The notes beneath the pieces were generated by a model. The model was not told where the DNA came from. It was given only the letters and a program-made list of their open reading frames with translations, and did not search any database. The position numbers were made by a program, and so were the translations under genes. Shown here one piece after another: positions 26,795 to 36,703 of a stretch of DNA of 64,000 nt (position 1 is its first letter; each line of letters starts with the position of its first letter). This DNA comes from Dehalococcoidia bacterium (GTDB lineage: Bacteria; Chloroflexota; Dehalococcoidia; GIF9; AB-539-J10): positions 24,876 to 88,875 of the forward strand of contig SKVJ01000001.1 of the NCBI GenBank assembly GCA_007129495.1, read 5' to 3'.

Positions 26795-28026
26795 CTAGTC
26801 TTTGAACTTCCGGAACACCAGGCAGCAGTTCTCGCCACCAAGGCCGAAGCTATTCTTGAGACAGATTTCCACGTGTGACTGACGAGCCGTATTCGGCACA
26901 TAATCGAGATCGCACTCGGGATCAGGTGTTCTGTAATTGATGGTGGGGTGGATTATGTCGGTCACAACCGTCATGATGCTTGCAATCGATTCCACAGCTC
27001 CGGACGCCGTAATCGCATGGCCCACCAGTGATTTCGTCGAGTTTACGGCCAGTTTGTATGCATGCTCGCCAAAGGTCAACTTCAAGGCTTGCGTCTCAGT
27101 AGGGTCGTTCAGCCGGGTGCTGGTGCCATGAGCGTTGGCATAAGAAATCTCGGAAGGAGCCACCCTCGCCTGGTCCAAAGCGAATTTCATCGCGTATGCC
27201 TCCGGCTCAGAGGATGGAGCGGTCTGATCAAATGCGTCGAATGACCAACCGGCTCCTGCGAGTTCAACGAGTATATTCGCGTCGCGAGCCTTAGCATGCT
27301 CGAGTGACTCGAGGACGACGATACCGCTTCCCTCTCCGAACACGAATCCACTTCGTTCAGCATCAAACGGTCGGCACGCGATAGCCGGATCTGGTTCTCT
27401 GCTAACCGCCCCAAGTATGTCCAGCCCCGCAATGCCCAGAGGCGACAGGCAAGAGTCCGTGCCACCAGCAATCATTACATCGGCATAACCCAGCTTGATG
27501 AAATTCATCGCGGTCCCAATGGCATCGGTCCCCGAAGCACAAAGACTGTTGGGACTACTGTTGGGCCCTCTTGCGCGAAACACCATGCCTATCTGCATCG
27601 CCGGCGCGCTGGGCCCCGATCTGGCAACGAACAAGGGATCTACGCGTCGCGATCCCCGGCGCTCCAGCACTTGAGCCTGTCGTACGATGTAATCACTCTC
27701 GGACATACAGGCCACGCTGACGCCGACTCTCTCGAGTACTTCCCGCTCCATGTCGATGCCAGCCTGTGCCATCGCTTCCTGCGCAGCAGCCAAGCCGTAG
27801 TGAACAGCCCTGGGATTACGATCGGCGATCTTGGGATCCATATGCGCGTAGGCGTCAAATCCCTTGATCTCACCAGCGACTTTCACATAGAAGTTAGTGG
27901 CGTCAAAACGCGTGATGGGGCCGATGCCGGATACCCCAGCCACGGCATTCTTCCAGAACTCATCGACGGTATGTCCGATCGGATTGACTGTTCCAATGCC
28001 GGTGACGACAACTCGAGGTGTACTCA

Positions 28027-28027
<1 letters not shown>
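26795..28027 (-). CDS. fabF: 3-oxoacyl-ACP synthase II
   Basis: The 410-residue condensing enzyme carries the Cys-His-His triad: NSLCASGTDAI, ANAHGTSTRLND and STKSLVGHAITASGA. It elongates acyl-ACP with malonyl-ACP. The N-terminus MSTPRVVVTGIGTVNPIG fits the family. The ATG shares one base with the fabL stop (TGATG). No fabH or fabD is in this cluster. Confidence 0.95.
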
Positions 28028-29050
<1,023 letters not shown>

Positions 29051-29054
<4 letters not shown>

Positions 29055-30097
29055 GGTGATACTCCCTCCTTACTCAGAAGCTTATCTCGCTGATTGAATG
29101 CAGTCAGTTCCTGTTTAAGACTGCTGACGATATCAACCTCGACCGCCTTTCGAGCGGCATTAATACCATGCACTACATGCTCGGCCTTGCATGCACCATG
29201 CGCAATCCTCACTACACCATCGACACCCCACAAGATACCTGTCCCTTCTTCCTCGCCTTCATACGACAGTTTCTTGATAGGTAGAACCCTGTCAAAGGCG
29301 TATCCTACCAGTCCCTTTACTCGTGGATACTTACCCATCAGCCAGACCCGAGCCCTATCGCCAATGCTTTCATAGAACTTGAGCAAGACATTGCCAACGA
29401 AACCATCACAGACTATGACATTCGCCTTTCCCATCAGCATGTCATTACCCTCGATGTTTCCGATGAAATTGAGTCCGCTATCTTTCAACAGTGGGAACGC
29501 TTCCTTAACCGCTTCACTACCTTTGCCTTCTTCCCTTCCTGTACTGAGTAACCCAACGGTGGGATTCTGAATGCCGTACACCGTTCGGGCATAGACCGTA
29601 CCCGCAATGGCGAATGAGAGCAACTGATGAGGCTTACAATCAACATTGGCGCCCAGATCCATCACCACGATGTTGGGTGCAAAACTGCTGAACCCTCCTC
29701 CGACAGTGGGACGTTCCATGCCGTCAACCATTCCGATATATGTTGCAGCGGCAGCCGCAACAGCGCCTGACGAGCCTGCACTTATGAAAGCATCAGCTTC
29801 ACCACCTCTTATCAACTTCGCCCCGACTACGATGGATGACTGCCGCTTCTGTCTGATAGCAACAGCCGGCGCCTCACCCTCTCTGATGACTTCCGGAGCA
29901 TGCACGCACCTCATGAGGTCAGCCGGCACTCTCTGCTTGCTGAGCTCATCCTTGACAATGTCATCCTGGCCCACCAGGATAACCTCTACCCGCCCCTCTC
30001 CAGCTGCGATGGCTGCACCCTTGATTATCTCGGTAGGAGCATAGTCGCCTCCCATAGCGTCGACGGCTACTCTCACTCTACCAGACAACTCTGACAT
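29051..30097 (-). CDS. plsX: Phosphate acyltransferase
   Basis: The 348-residue protein has the PlsX signatures VAVDAMGGDYAP, SAGSSGAVAAAA and GFVGNVLLKFYE. It makes acyl-phosphate from acyl-ACP, linking fatty acid and phospholipid synthesis. ATG 30097 has AAGGAG 6 nt upstream. The longer in-frame start lacks one. Confidence 0.95.
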
Positions 30098-30170
30098 ATT
30101 CGTCTCCTTGCTACCCGACACTGCCGATTACACACAGGGACGGAATCCGAAAGGTCGATCGGGCCCACGA

Positions 30171-30596
30171 CTACAAAGAAACGGGAACCCTCACCCGTGC
30201 TTCCCCACTTACCACAGCCTCGTCAGATTGGTTGCAGCATACAAGGGAGCACGTTGCCAATACTATATCACTCTCTTCAACCAAGGATACAACCTCACCG
30301 GATACGGTCAGGAAGTCACCGGGACGTGCCGGACTTCGGAACTTGACTGAAAGCCGACCTGACTCATCCCACACATCGCCAAACGCACGGACAAGCATTT
30401 CGGAGATAAACGCCAGCACAAGCATCCCATGTGCGATAGTGCCTTTCAACGGAGTGGTCGCCGCGAACGCCTCATCAATATGAATGGGGTTGTGATCTCC
30501 TGACGCCTCTGCGTACCGGTCGATGTCCTCCTGACTGACCTGCCGCACAAATTCAGGGAGTTTCGCACCCTCGCGAATCGAGATGCCCATAATCAT
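30171..30596 (-). CDS. MaoC-like dehydratase, catalytic subunit type (HadB-like)
   Basis: The 141-residue single hot-dog protein has the hydratase motif ASGDHNPIHIDEAFA (catalytic Asp and His) and HGMLVLAFISEML. It should hydrate or dehydrate 3-hydroxyacyl thioesters. Coupled by ATGA overlap to a second hot-dog gene and placed before plsX-acpP, it probably supplies the 3-hydroxyacyl-ACP dehydratase step normally done by FabZ. Confidence 0.85.
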   Translation of the reverse strand: MIMGISIREGAKLPEFVRQVSQEDIDRYAEASGDHNPIHIDEAFAATTPLKGTIAHGMLVLAFISEMLVRAFGDVWDESGRLSVKFRSPARPGDFLTVSGEVVSLVEESDIVLATCSLVCCNQSDEAVVSGEARVRVPVSL

Positions 30597-31039
30597 GCCT
30601 CCGGAAGCACAATAGTGGACCGGCCTTTCTGCACCTCTGCCCCTGCTTCATCCACGATACTCAACTCGAGCGTCAACATTCTCATAGAACCTCTCGTGAG
30701 TTTCCGATGTACCTTCGCAATGCATGTGACATGGGACCCTGCCGCCACCAACTGAGCGTATTCGAATTCCTGAGAAACATGAATGGTTCCTGGCGGTAAT
30801 GCGATAAGTTCGCCAAGTGAGGCGATCGCTCGAGCCGCGACGGCAAGAGGGGGCACATGGCCTCGTCGTTCAGCTCCGACCGCTTGGATATATTGATCGA
30901 CTTCCGGCTGCTCAAGGGCGTAATGAACCGGAGGAAACTCGTGTCCGGGGGTCAGTTCATCGTATTCGCTGGGCAATTCGATAACACCTGTTCTCAGATT
31001 CAGACCGACTATTCCGTCGCCTCGTGGGGCCGGGGTCAT
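30593..31039 (-). CDS. FAS1-like/MaoC N-terminal hot-dog protein (HadA-like)
   Basis: The 148-residue protein resembles the non-catalytic partner of heterodimeric dehydratases: PPVHYALEQPEVDQYIQAVG, then VPPLAVAARAIASL, and IHVSQEFEYAQLVAAGSHVTC. The catalytic D-x4-H motif is absent, as expected for a structural subunit. First gene of the fab operon. A minus-strand TTGACA at 31074-31079 may belong to its promoter. Confidence 0.75.
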   Translation of the reverse strand: MTPAPRGDGIVGLNLRTGVIELPSEYDELTPGHEFPPVHYALEQPEVDQYIQAVGAERRGHVPPLAVAARAIASLGELIALPPGTIHVSQEFEYAQLVAAGSHVTCIAKVHRKLTRGSMRMLTLELSIVDEAGAEVQKGRSTIVLPEA

Positions 31040-31149
31040 ACGTTCGAGTTATGATGCCACCGACCTGAAACCGTGTCAATAGCGGCTTGAATCCGACCCT
31101 CGACCCGAATAAGATAGGAGACAGCGCCGCAAAGTTGGTGGTACACATT

Positions 31150-31596
31150 ATGTGGGAATTGGTGCAGCTTCTGCTTCGCAACCAGATGATTACGTCGCCT
31201 CTACTTGCATGGGCAGCCGCACAGATCATCAAGACGGCGATCGACACTCTACGACGCCGACGATTCAATCTCAACATGCTGCTAGGCCCTGGAGGCATGC
31301 CTAGCGCACACTCGGCGCTGGTATCAGGACTGGCAACTGCAACTGCGTTGAGCCAGGGAGTCGACTCTCCGTCGTTTGCTATAACTGCCGTGCTCGCAGG
31401 AATCGTGATGTACGATGCTGCTGGTGTCCGCCAGGCTGTTGACAGGCAGTCGGAAATACTGACGCACATCCTGACACATGTGCCACGGACACACGATGAT
31501 TTCGACAGGTTCCTTATGGGGCTGGTGGGCCATACCCGTGTGCAGGTAATTGGGGGCGCACTTCTCGGCATCGCAATAGCGACACTGCGACATTGA
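31150..31596 (+). CDS. Divergent PAP2 family membrane protein (YuiD/DUF212)
   Basis: The 148-residue membrane protein has the family segments LGPGGMPSAHSALVSGLATA and MYDAAGVRQAVDRQSE, then the final GHTRVQVIGGALLGI. The family is related to lipid phosphatases, but the substrate is unknown. The ATG at 31150 matches the N-terminus of Bacillus YuiD. A TTG at 31087 gives a longer form without family similarity. Confidence 0.82.
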   Translation: MWELVQLLLRNQMITSPLLAWAAAQIIKTAIDTLRRRRFNLNMLLGPGGMPSAHSALVSGLATATALSQGVDSPSFAITAVLAGIVMYDAAGVRQAVDRQSEILTHILTHVPRTHDDFDRFLMGLVGHTRVQVIGGALLGIAIATLRH

Positions 31597-31618
31597 GCAT
31601 CCTTCCAAAGCAGGTGCT

Positions 31619-31647
31619 TTGAGGTTGCCCCTGGCTTGCTCTATAAT
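31619..31647 (+). promoter_or_regulatory. Promoter of the rhomboid gene, leaderless arrangement
   Basis: TTGAGG (31619-31624), a 17-bp spacer and TATAAT (31642-31647). The ATG follows after only six bases, so transcription is expected to begin at or next to the start codon. No ribosome site exists. Confidence 0.7.
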
Positions 31648-31653
31648 CCATCA

Positions 31654-32229
31654 ATGCGTCGTTCTACTTCTTCCGGAATAAGCGCAATACTCTTCATTGT
31701 CGCCCTCTGTTTCCTGGTATTCGCTTTCACACTATTTCGCCCTGAACTCATCAGGATACTTGGACTCACTCCAGCCCTTGTGCCACAACAACCATGGACG
31801 CTCATCACCGCGATGTTTGTTCATGCGAATCTTACTCATATCATGTTCAACATGATCAGCCTGTTCTTTCTGGGCACCTTCTTCTTGCGTCTCGTAGGAG
31901 AAGCGGATTTCCTCAAGGTCTACTTCATTGGTGGACTCGCGGGCAATTTCCTTTACCTGCTTCTGGGCCCCGCAATGATTCCGGGCGTGGGTGCTTCTGG
32001 GGCCATTTTCACCATCGGAGGCGCGTTGGCGATTATGGTTCCGAAGATGCCTGTGTTCGTGTTCCCTCTACCGGTACCCGTTCCTCTCGGTGGGGCAATG
32101 GTGTTCTTCCTACTCATCGGCTTCGTGATTCCCGGAATCGCCTGGCAGGCGCATCTTGGAGGTTTCGTTTTCGGTATGCTTGCGGGTCTCTACTACAAGA
32201 AGCGAGGAAGACGGCCCCTTCACTACTAG
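31654..32229 (+). CDS. Rhomboid family intramembrane serine protease
   Basis: The 191-residue protein has six predicted membrane helices. The catalytic Ser is in GVGASGAIF (residue 115) and the catalytic His in WQAHLGGFVFG (residue 167). The HANLTHIMFNM segment is the conserved second-helix motif. It cleaves membrane proteins within the bilayer. ATG 31654 is chosen because TATAAT ends six bases before it. Further upstream codons would lie before the transcript start. Confidence 0.9.
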   Translation: MRRSTSSGISAILFIVALCFLVFAFTLFRPELIRILGLTPALVPQQPWTLITAMFVHANLTHIMFNMISLFFLGTFFLRLVGEADFLKVYFIGGLAGNFLYLLLGPAMIPGVGASGAIFTIGGALAIMVPKMPVFVFPLPVPVPLGGAMVFFLLIGFVIPGIAWQAHLGGFVFGMLAGLYYKKRGRRPLHY

Positions 32230-32245
32230 ACTCTACAGGTTGCAC

Positions 32246-33004
32246 GTGGCCATTCCAGTCAGTTTCCTGAGCGATCAGTGGCGGCTTGTCGGTGAGCTCC
32301 ACCTACCAGAGACTTCCGGCCCGTGGCCCGGCCTGTGTATCTGTCACGGAATTCCCGCCGTGCCCTTCAACCCTGAAGACACAGGCTATCGCCAAGTAGC
32401 TGCACGCTTCGCAGCCGCCGGATTCTCCACTCTCCTTTTCCACTTCAGAGGAGCAGGACTAAGCGAGGGTAACTTCGACATGCTCGGATGGTCGCGAGAT
32501 CTCAGCGCGGCCATAACGTTTCTGTCGCATACCGACCATGTGGACATGTCGAAGATCTTCGTCATGGGATTCAGTGGCGGTGCGGCTGCAGGCATCCATC
32601 TGGCTGCCCGGGACGAACGGGTAAAAGGCGTCGTTTCCTGCGCCTCACCTGCTCACTTCCGCGACCTGATTGAAGAGCCGGCACTCAGCGAATGCCTCAG
32701 GCGCTGGAGAGAGATAGGTATCATACGGGATCCTGGTTTTCCGCCGAATCTGGCGGACTGGGTATCCGGGTTCGTTGAGGTGACTCCAGTCAGGCATGCC
32801 GGGCGAATCGCACCACGGCCCCTTCTCCTCATCCATGGCGCTGCTGATGATGTTGTGCCCCTGTCTCACGCATACGAGCTTTACGATGCAGCCGCGGAAC
32901 CCAGACACCTCGAGATTCTCACTGACGGAGTACACAGGTTAAGGGTGGATGATAGAGCTATCACTATCGCGCTCCGCTGGCTGCGCAAACACGCGTCAGC
33001 TTGA
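32246..33004 (+). CDS. Alpha/beta hydrolase
   Basis: The 252-residue protein has the nucleophile elbow in MGFSGGAAAG, an oxyanion-like CHGIPAVP, HFRGAGLSEG, the acid residue in HGAADDVVPLSHA and a late His in DGVHRLRVD. It resembles small serine esterase/peptidase-type hydrolases of unknown substrate. The start is GTG 32246 (or TTG 32240), 16 bp after the rhomboid gene, so the two are probably cotranscribed. Confidence 0.82.
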   Translation: MAIPVSFLSDQWRLVGELHLPETSGPWPGLCICHGIPAVPFNPEDTGYRQVAARFAAAGFSTLLFHFRGAGLSEGNFDMLGWSRDLSAAITFLSHTDHVDMSKIFVMGFSGGAAAGIHLAARDERVKGVVSCASPAHFRDLIEEPALSECLRRWREIGIIRDPGFPPNLADWVSGFVEVTPVRHAGRIAPRPLLLIHGAADDVVPLSHAYELYDAAAEPRHLEILTDGVHRLRVDDRAITIALRWLRKHASA

Positions 33005-33030
33005 CGCTGCGTTCGCACTGATGCTAAAAT
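33001..33030 (+). promoter_or_regulatory. Predicted promoter of rplU-rpmA-rpmE
   Basis: TTGACG (33001-33006, overlapping the hydrolase stop), an 18-bp spacer and TAAAAT (33025-33030). The start would be near 33037, about 19 nt before the rplU start codon. Confidence 0.65.
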
Positions 33031-33055
33031 TCAAGGTCTTCTTGGAGGTGCAGAA

Positions 33056-33376
33056 ATTTACGCCATAGTTGAATCCGGTGGAAAACAGTATAAGGTTGCT
33101 CCGCGCCAGGTTCTTGATGTCGACAACCTGGCAGCAGTTGATGGAGAAACAGTAGAGTTGGATAGAGTGCTTTTCATATCCGATGGTGAATCCAGTAAGG
33201 TAGGTTCCCCTACTGTGGATGGCGCGAAAGTTCTGGCCACATCCAACGGGCCGGTGAAGGGAAAGAAAATAGTCGTCTTCCGATACAAGAATAAGACACG
33301 GCAGCGCAGGAAGACAGGCTTCAGAGCGAAGCAGACACGATTGACAATTGACCGTGTGGTCATGCCTGGAGAGTAA
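33056..33376 (+). CDS. rplU: Ribosomal protein L21 with an ATT start codon
   Basis: The 106-residue L21 has YAIVESGGKQYKV at its N-terminus and VVFRYKNKTRQRRKTGFRAKQT near the end. The family begins MYAIV, and here the codon before TAC is ATT (33056-33058). A strong GGAGGT ribosome site (33044-33049) sits 6 nt before it. Upstream in frame there is no ATG, GTG or TTG before the stop at 33002. Initiation at AUU is therefore the best reading. AUU starts are known for infC, where IF3 limits initiation. Operon with rpmA and rpmE. Confidence 0.9.
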   Translation: MYAIVESGGKQYKVAPRQVLDVDNLAAVDGETVELDRVLFISDGESSKVGSPTVDGAKVLATSNGPVKGKKIVVFRYKNKTRQRRKTGFRAKQTRLTIDRVVMPGE

Positions 33377-33379
33377 GAT

Positions 33380-33631
33380 ATGGCACATAAGAAAGGCGGC
33401 GGCAGCACAAGGTGCGGTCGCGACAGTAATTCGAAGAGACTGGGAGTGAAACGCTACGGTGGAGAGCTCGTACGCGCAGGGAACATTATCATCCGACAGC
33501 GTGGCACGAGTGTGAAACCCGGCAATAACGTCGGCATGGGCAGGGACCACACCCTGTTTGCACTCGTGGATGGTTGCGTGAAGTTCGAGCCGGCTTCCAA
33601 GTATCAGAAGAAGGTAAGCATATATCCATGA
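33380..33631 (+). CDS. rpmA: Ribosomal protein L27
   Basis: The 83-residue L27 begins [20 protein letters not shown], with the conserved glycine-rich N-terminal tail that reaches the peptidyl transferase centre, followed by [27 protein letters not shown] core. No Firmicutes-like cleavable extension. It starts 3 bp after rplU. Confidence 0.96.
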   Translation: MAHKKGGGSTRCGRDSNSKRLGVKRYGGELVRAGNIIIRQRGTSVKPGNNVGMGRDHTLFALVDGCVKFEPASKYQKKVSIYP

Positions 33632-33834
33632 AGCCAAAGATACACCCGAAGTACTACGACGACGCCAAGGTCACGTGCTTGTGTGGCAACGTGTTTGCGT
33701 GTGGTGCAAGCAAACCGGAAATTCGTGTTGAGATCTGCAGTGCGTGCCATCCTTTCTATACCGGGCAGCAGAGAATCGTTGACACTATGGGCCGTGTAGA
33801 AAGATTCAAGAAGAAATACGGCATCAAAGAATAG
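33628..33834 (+). CDS. rpmE: Ribosomal protein L31, zinc-binding type
   Basis: The 68-residue L31 begins [10 protein letters not shown] and carries four zinc-ligand Cys (CLCGNVF and CSACHPFY), then [21 protein letters not shown]. The ATG overlaps the rpmA stop. The Zn type acts as a zinc store in other bacteria, where a C-minus paralogue replaces it. No such paralogue is in the window. Confidence 0.95.
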   Translation: MKPKIHPKYYDDAKVTCLCGNVFACGASKPEIRVEICSACHPFYTGQQRIVDTMGRVERFKKKYGIKE

Positions 33835-33855
33835 GTGTTCGTTGATTGCCAATAG

Positions 33856-33889
33856 GAGAGGGATGGTGTACGAGAGAGCCATCCCTCTC
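33856..33889 (+). terminator. Hairpin after rpmE
   Basis: An 11-bp stem (33856-33866 with 33879-33889) with a 12-base loop lies between rpmE and yqhQ. No T-run follows. It may be a weak terminator or processing signal. Confidence 0.45.
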
Positions 33890-33912
33890 TATGCGTTCTC
33901 TGGAGCAGTGTG

Positions 33913-34803
33913 ATGGCAGGCAGATTCCACTACGGCGGACAGGCGCTCATCGAAGGTGTCATGATGCGCGGCCGAACGACCCTCGCAATGGCGTTGCGTC
34001 TGCCGAATGGCCAGATCGAGACCAAAGACAAACCGATCCCGTCGCTTTATACCGGACGATTTCGAAAGGTACCGCTCATACGTGGTGTACTGATACTGCT
34101 TGAGACACTTATCATTGGCACTCAGGCACTTCTCTACTCCGCGGAGAAAGCAGCCACAGGAGAGGACGGCGAGGAACTCCCAAAAGGTGCGTTAATCCTT
34201 GCAGTTGCTGGTAGCCTGACCTTCAGCGTCGCCCTGTTCTTTGTGGCTCCGCTTGTTATCTCGCGGAGTCTCGACGCATACATTGCATCGGATTTGACGA
34301 GTAACATACTTGAGGGTGGCATCCGCATCCTCCTCTTCATCAGCTACGTGGCACTCATCGGGCTGATGCCAGATGTCAGACGAGTGTTCGCCTATCATGG
34401 CGCTGAACACAGGGTGATTAACGCGTACGAAGCCGACATACCCCTTACACCAGAGGCGGTACGGAACTATTCAACTTCCCACGCACGATGTGGCACAAGT
34501 TTCATATTCGTGGTGCTGGTAGTATCGATTCTCGTACTGGCCCTTCTGGGACGGCCTCCAATTCTGATCGGCATCCTTTCGAGGCTATTGCTATTACCAC
34601 TCATCGCCGCCGCAAGTTACGAAATCATCAAATGGTCCGCAGATCGACAGAACAACCTCCTCGTGAGATTGTTCACGCTGCCGGGACTTACTCTTCAGAA
34701 GCTCGTGACACGTCAGCCAGATGAGGGACAGGTGGAGGCAGCAATCGCCGCATTGCAACTGGTTCTGGATGAGCAGCCTGAACCACGCATCGAGACTACT
34801 TAG
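33913..34803 (+). CDS. yqhQ: DUF1385 membrane protein (YqhQ-like)
   Basis: The 296-residue protein begins [20 protein letters not shown], the family hallmark. It has about four membrane helices and the conserved [15 protein letters not shown] and [10 protein letters not shown]. Function is unknown. It is often near ribosomal and release-factor genes. GGAG lies 7 nt before the ATG. It overlaps convergent hisI by 4 bp. Confidence 0.88.
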   Translation: MAGRFHYGGQALIEGVMMRGRTTLAMALRLPNGQIETKDKPIPSLYTGRFRKVPLIRGVLILLETLIIGTQALLYSAEKAATGEDGEELPKGALILAVAGSLTFSVALFFVAPLVISRSLDAYIASDLTSNILEGGIRILLFISYVALIGLMPDVRRVFAYHGAEHRVINAYEADIPLTPEAVRNYSTSHARCGTSFIFVVLVVSILVLALLGRPPILIGILSRLLLLPLIAAASYEIIKWSADRQNNLLVRLFTLPGLTLQKLVTRQPDEGQVEAAIAALQLVLDEQPEPRIETT

Positions 34804-35138
34804 CCTGTATCATGAGGGTCGAGTCCGCGCATCTCCCCTGCATCGGCAACGAAGCAGGTACGAGTACCCAGGTGACAGACGGGTCCAATAGGGTCAGCCT
34901 GCACCAGAATGGTGTCACTGTCACAATCTTTGCTGATACTCCGCACACGTAAGAAATTGCCCGACGTCTCTCCCTTGTGCCAAAGCTCCCGCCGACTACG
35001 ACTGTAGAACCACACGTCACCACTTTCAACTGTGCGTCGCAGCGATTCCGTGTTCATGTAGCCTAGCATCAGGACTTCGCCGCTCGTGGCATCCTGAATT
35101 ATGGCGGGGATTAATCCATTGCCGTCAAGCTTGAGCAT
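34800..35138 (-). CDS. hisI: Phosphoribosyl-AMP cyclohydrolase
   Basis: The 112-residue single-domain HisI has [23 protein letters not shown] and the zinc-ligand segments DCDSDTILV and CHLGTRTCF. It opens the purine ring of PR-AMP in histidine synthesis. No HisE domain is fused. It starts directly after hisA with GGAGG in the hisA end. Confidence 0.95.
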   Translation of the reverse strand: MLKLDGNGLIPAIIQDATSGEVLMLGYMNTESLRRTVESGDVWFYSRSRRELWHKGETSGNFLRVRSISKDCDSDTILVQADPIGPVCHLGTRTCFVADAGEMRGLDPHDTG

Positions 35139-35855
35139 TCATCCTCCGTATAATGATATGGCCTCGCGCAGATCTATAGCTCCGACGTAAATCGCCTTTC
35201 CGAGGATTGCGCCGGCTGCTCCAACATCGCGCAGCCTCCTCAGATGTTCGAGCGAAGCGATTCCTCCCGCCGCAATAACCGGCACCTCGATACTTCCAAT
35301 CAGTCCTTCGAGAGCCTGAAAATTCGGCTCAGTCATAGTCCCGTCCCTGCGCACATCTGTGTAGATGAATCGAGAGACCCCTGCATCCTGCATGCTCCTG
35401 CACAGGTCGGCAACCGGAATCCTGGTCCCGACAATCCATCCTCGAGTCGTAACGTAGCCATCTCGAGCATCAAGGCTTACCACGATAGCTTCAGGATTCT
35501 CTTCAACCAATCCCTTCACTAGAGCAGTATTCTCGACAGCCACAGTCCCCAGCACAACCTTCTCAACTCCACGAGAGACCAGCCAGTCTGCATCGTCCTT
35601 CGTACGTATTCCTCCCCCGACCTCTATCCTTCCTGCGGCGGCCGACAGAATTGCCAGAATTGCCTGGTGGTTCACCAGATGTCCCTCAGCCGCACCTTCC
35701 AGGTCGACGACATGTATAAGGTCGGCGCCACATTCACGCCATTTGCCAGCAACGGAAGAGGGATCCAGATCGAATACCTCTTCCCTGGAATAGTCGCCCT
35801 GAAACAGACGTACGCAAGCGCCGCGCCTCAGGTCAATAGCGGGGATTATCTCCAT
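35139..35855 (-). CDS. hisA: ProFAR isomerase
   Basis: The 238-residue TIM barrel has the catalytic Asp in AIDLRRGACVRL, VDLEGA, VGGGIR and the second catalytic Asp in TDVRRDGT. AAGGIASLEHL and GAILGKAIY complete it. It is the fourth step of histidine synthesis. The start at 35855 fits the family. The longer frame to 35903 runs into the promoter. Only hisA and hisI are here. The other his genes must be elsewhere. Confidence 0.95.
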   Translation of the reverse strand: MEIIPAIDLRRGACVRLFQGDYSREEVFDLDPSSVAGKWRECGADLIHVVDLEGAAEGHLVNHQAILAILSAAAGRIEVGGGIRTKDDADWLVSRGVEKVVLGTVAVENTALVKGLVEENPEAIVVSLDARDGYVTTRGWIVGTRIPVADLCRSMQDAGVSRFIYTDVRRDGTMTEPNFQALEGLIGSIEVPVIAAGGIASLEHLRRLRDVGAAGAILGKAIYVGAIDLREAISLYGG

Positions 35856-35901
35856 GGAAGCATCAGGCTCAGAATAGTGTATCGGCAAGACCGAACGGCA
35901 C

Positions 35902-35931
35902 ATTATAAGAGAAGAGGACGACCACTGTCAT
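35902..35931 (-). promoter_or_regulatory. Predicted promoter of hisA-hisI
   Basis: On the minus strand ATGACA (35926-35931), an 18-bp spacer and TATAAT (35902-35907). The start would lie near 35895, about 40 nt before hisA. Confidence 0.65.
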
Positions 35932-35983
35932 GCTCGACACTGAGGCAAACCCAGTGCATAGAGGGTGCCAGGCACCAATGACT

Positions 35984-36658
35984 TCAGGACCGGGATGTTG
36001 TGGAAGCAGATGAGACCGCAGGTACTTCACTCAACAGAGTATCAAGCGGTGTGGCATCTTCGATATGGTAGCTACCAACTCGCGTCCTGCGAACCTCCTC
36101 TACTGTAGCGCCAACGCCGAGCTTCTGCCCCAGGTCATGCACAAGACTCCTCACGTAGAACCCCGATGATACCTCGCATTCCAGTGCAAAGTTAGGATAG
36201 TCGAAGGCAACAAGACGAACGGAATACACAGTCACCTGAGAAGCGGGGAGATTCACCTCTACTCCTTTACGGGCCAGCTCATACGATCTCTTCCCCTCCA
36301 GCTTCTTGGCGGAAAACGCTGGCGGTACCTGCAACTGTTCTCCCTCGAAACTCTTCAGTGCTCCCTCCACCTCTTCACGAGTGACTGTCCGATTGCAGGT
36401 ACTCACCACATCCCCGGCGATATCATATGTGGTGGTGGTTGTGCCGAAGAGGGCACGCACCAGGTATGTCTTCTTCATGTGCAGAAAAGTCGCCGCCTCT
36501 TTTGTGCGCTTGCCGGTCAACAGGATAAGCAAACCCGTCGCCAGAGGATCGAGAGTTCCGGTGTGACCAACCTTGGTCTTGAACCGTTTCTTCACCAGAG
36601 CCACGACTCTGGCTGAAGTGATACCTTTTGGTTTGTCGATGAGCAGAGTGACATCCAT
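35984..36658 (-). CDS. truB: tRNA pseudouridine-55 synthase
   Basis: The 224-residue TruB begins MDVTLLIDKPKGITSARVV. It contains the catalytic Asp in VGHTGTLDPLATG, then ALFGTTTTTYDIAGD, KLEGKRSYELARKG and SSGFYVRSLVHDLG. It modifies U55 of tRNAs. ATG 36658 agrees with relatives. TATACT ends six bases before it, another possible leaderless start. It follows tilS by 45 bp. Confidence 0.93.
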   Translation of the reverse strand: MDVTLLIDKPKGITSARVVALVKKRFKTKVGHTGTLDPLATGLLILLTGKRTKEAATFLHMKKTYLVRALFGTTTTTYDIAGDVVSTCNRTVTREEVEGALKSFEGEQLQVPPAFSAKKLEGKRSYELARKGVEVNLPASQVTVYSVRLVAFDYPNFALECEVSSGFYVRSLVHDLGQKLGVGATVEEVRRTRVGSYHIEDATPLDTLLSEVPAVSSASTTSRS

Positions 36659-36703
36659 AGGGTAAGTATATCGCATCACATATGAGCGCAGTCCCGCCTC
36701 GTG

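Noticed and set aside
33685..33834. L31 read as beginning further upstream inside rpmA
   Set aside because: The ATG at 33628 overlaps the rpmA stop and gives the exact family N-terminus.
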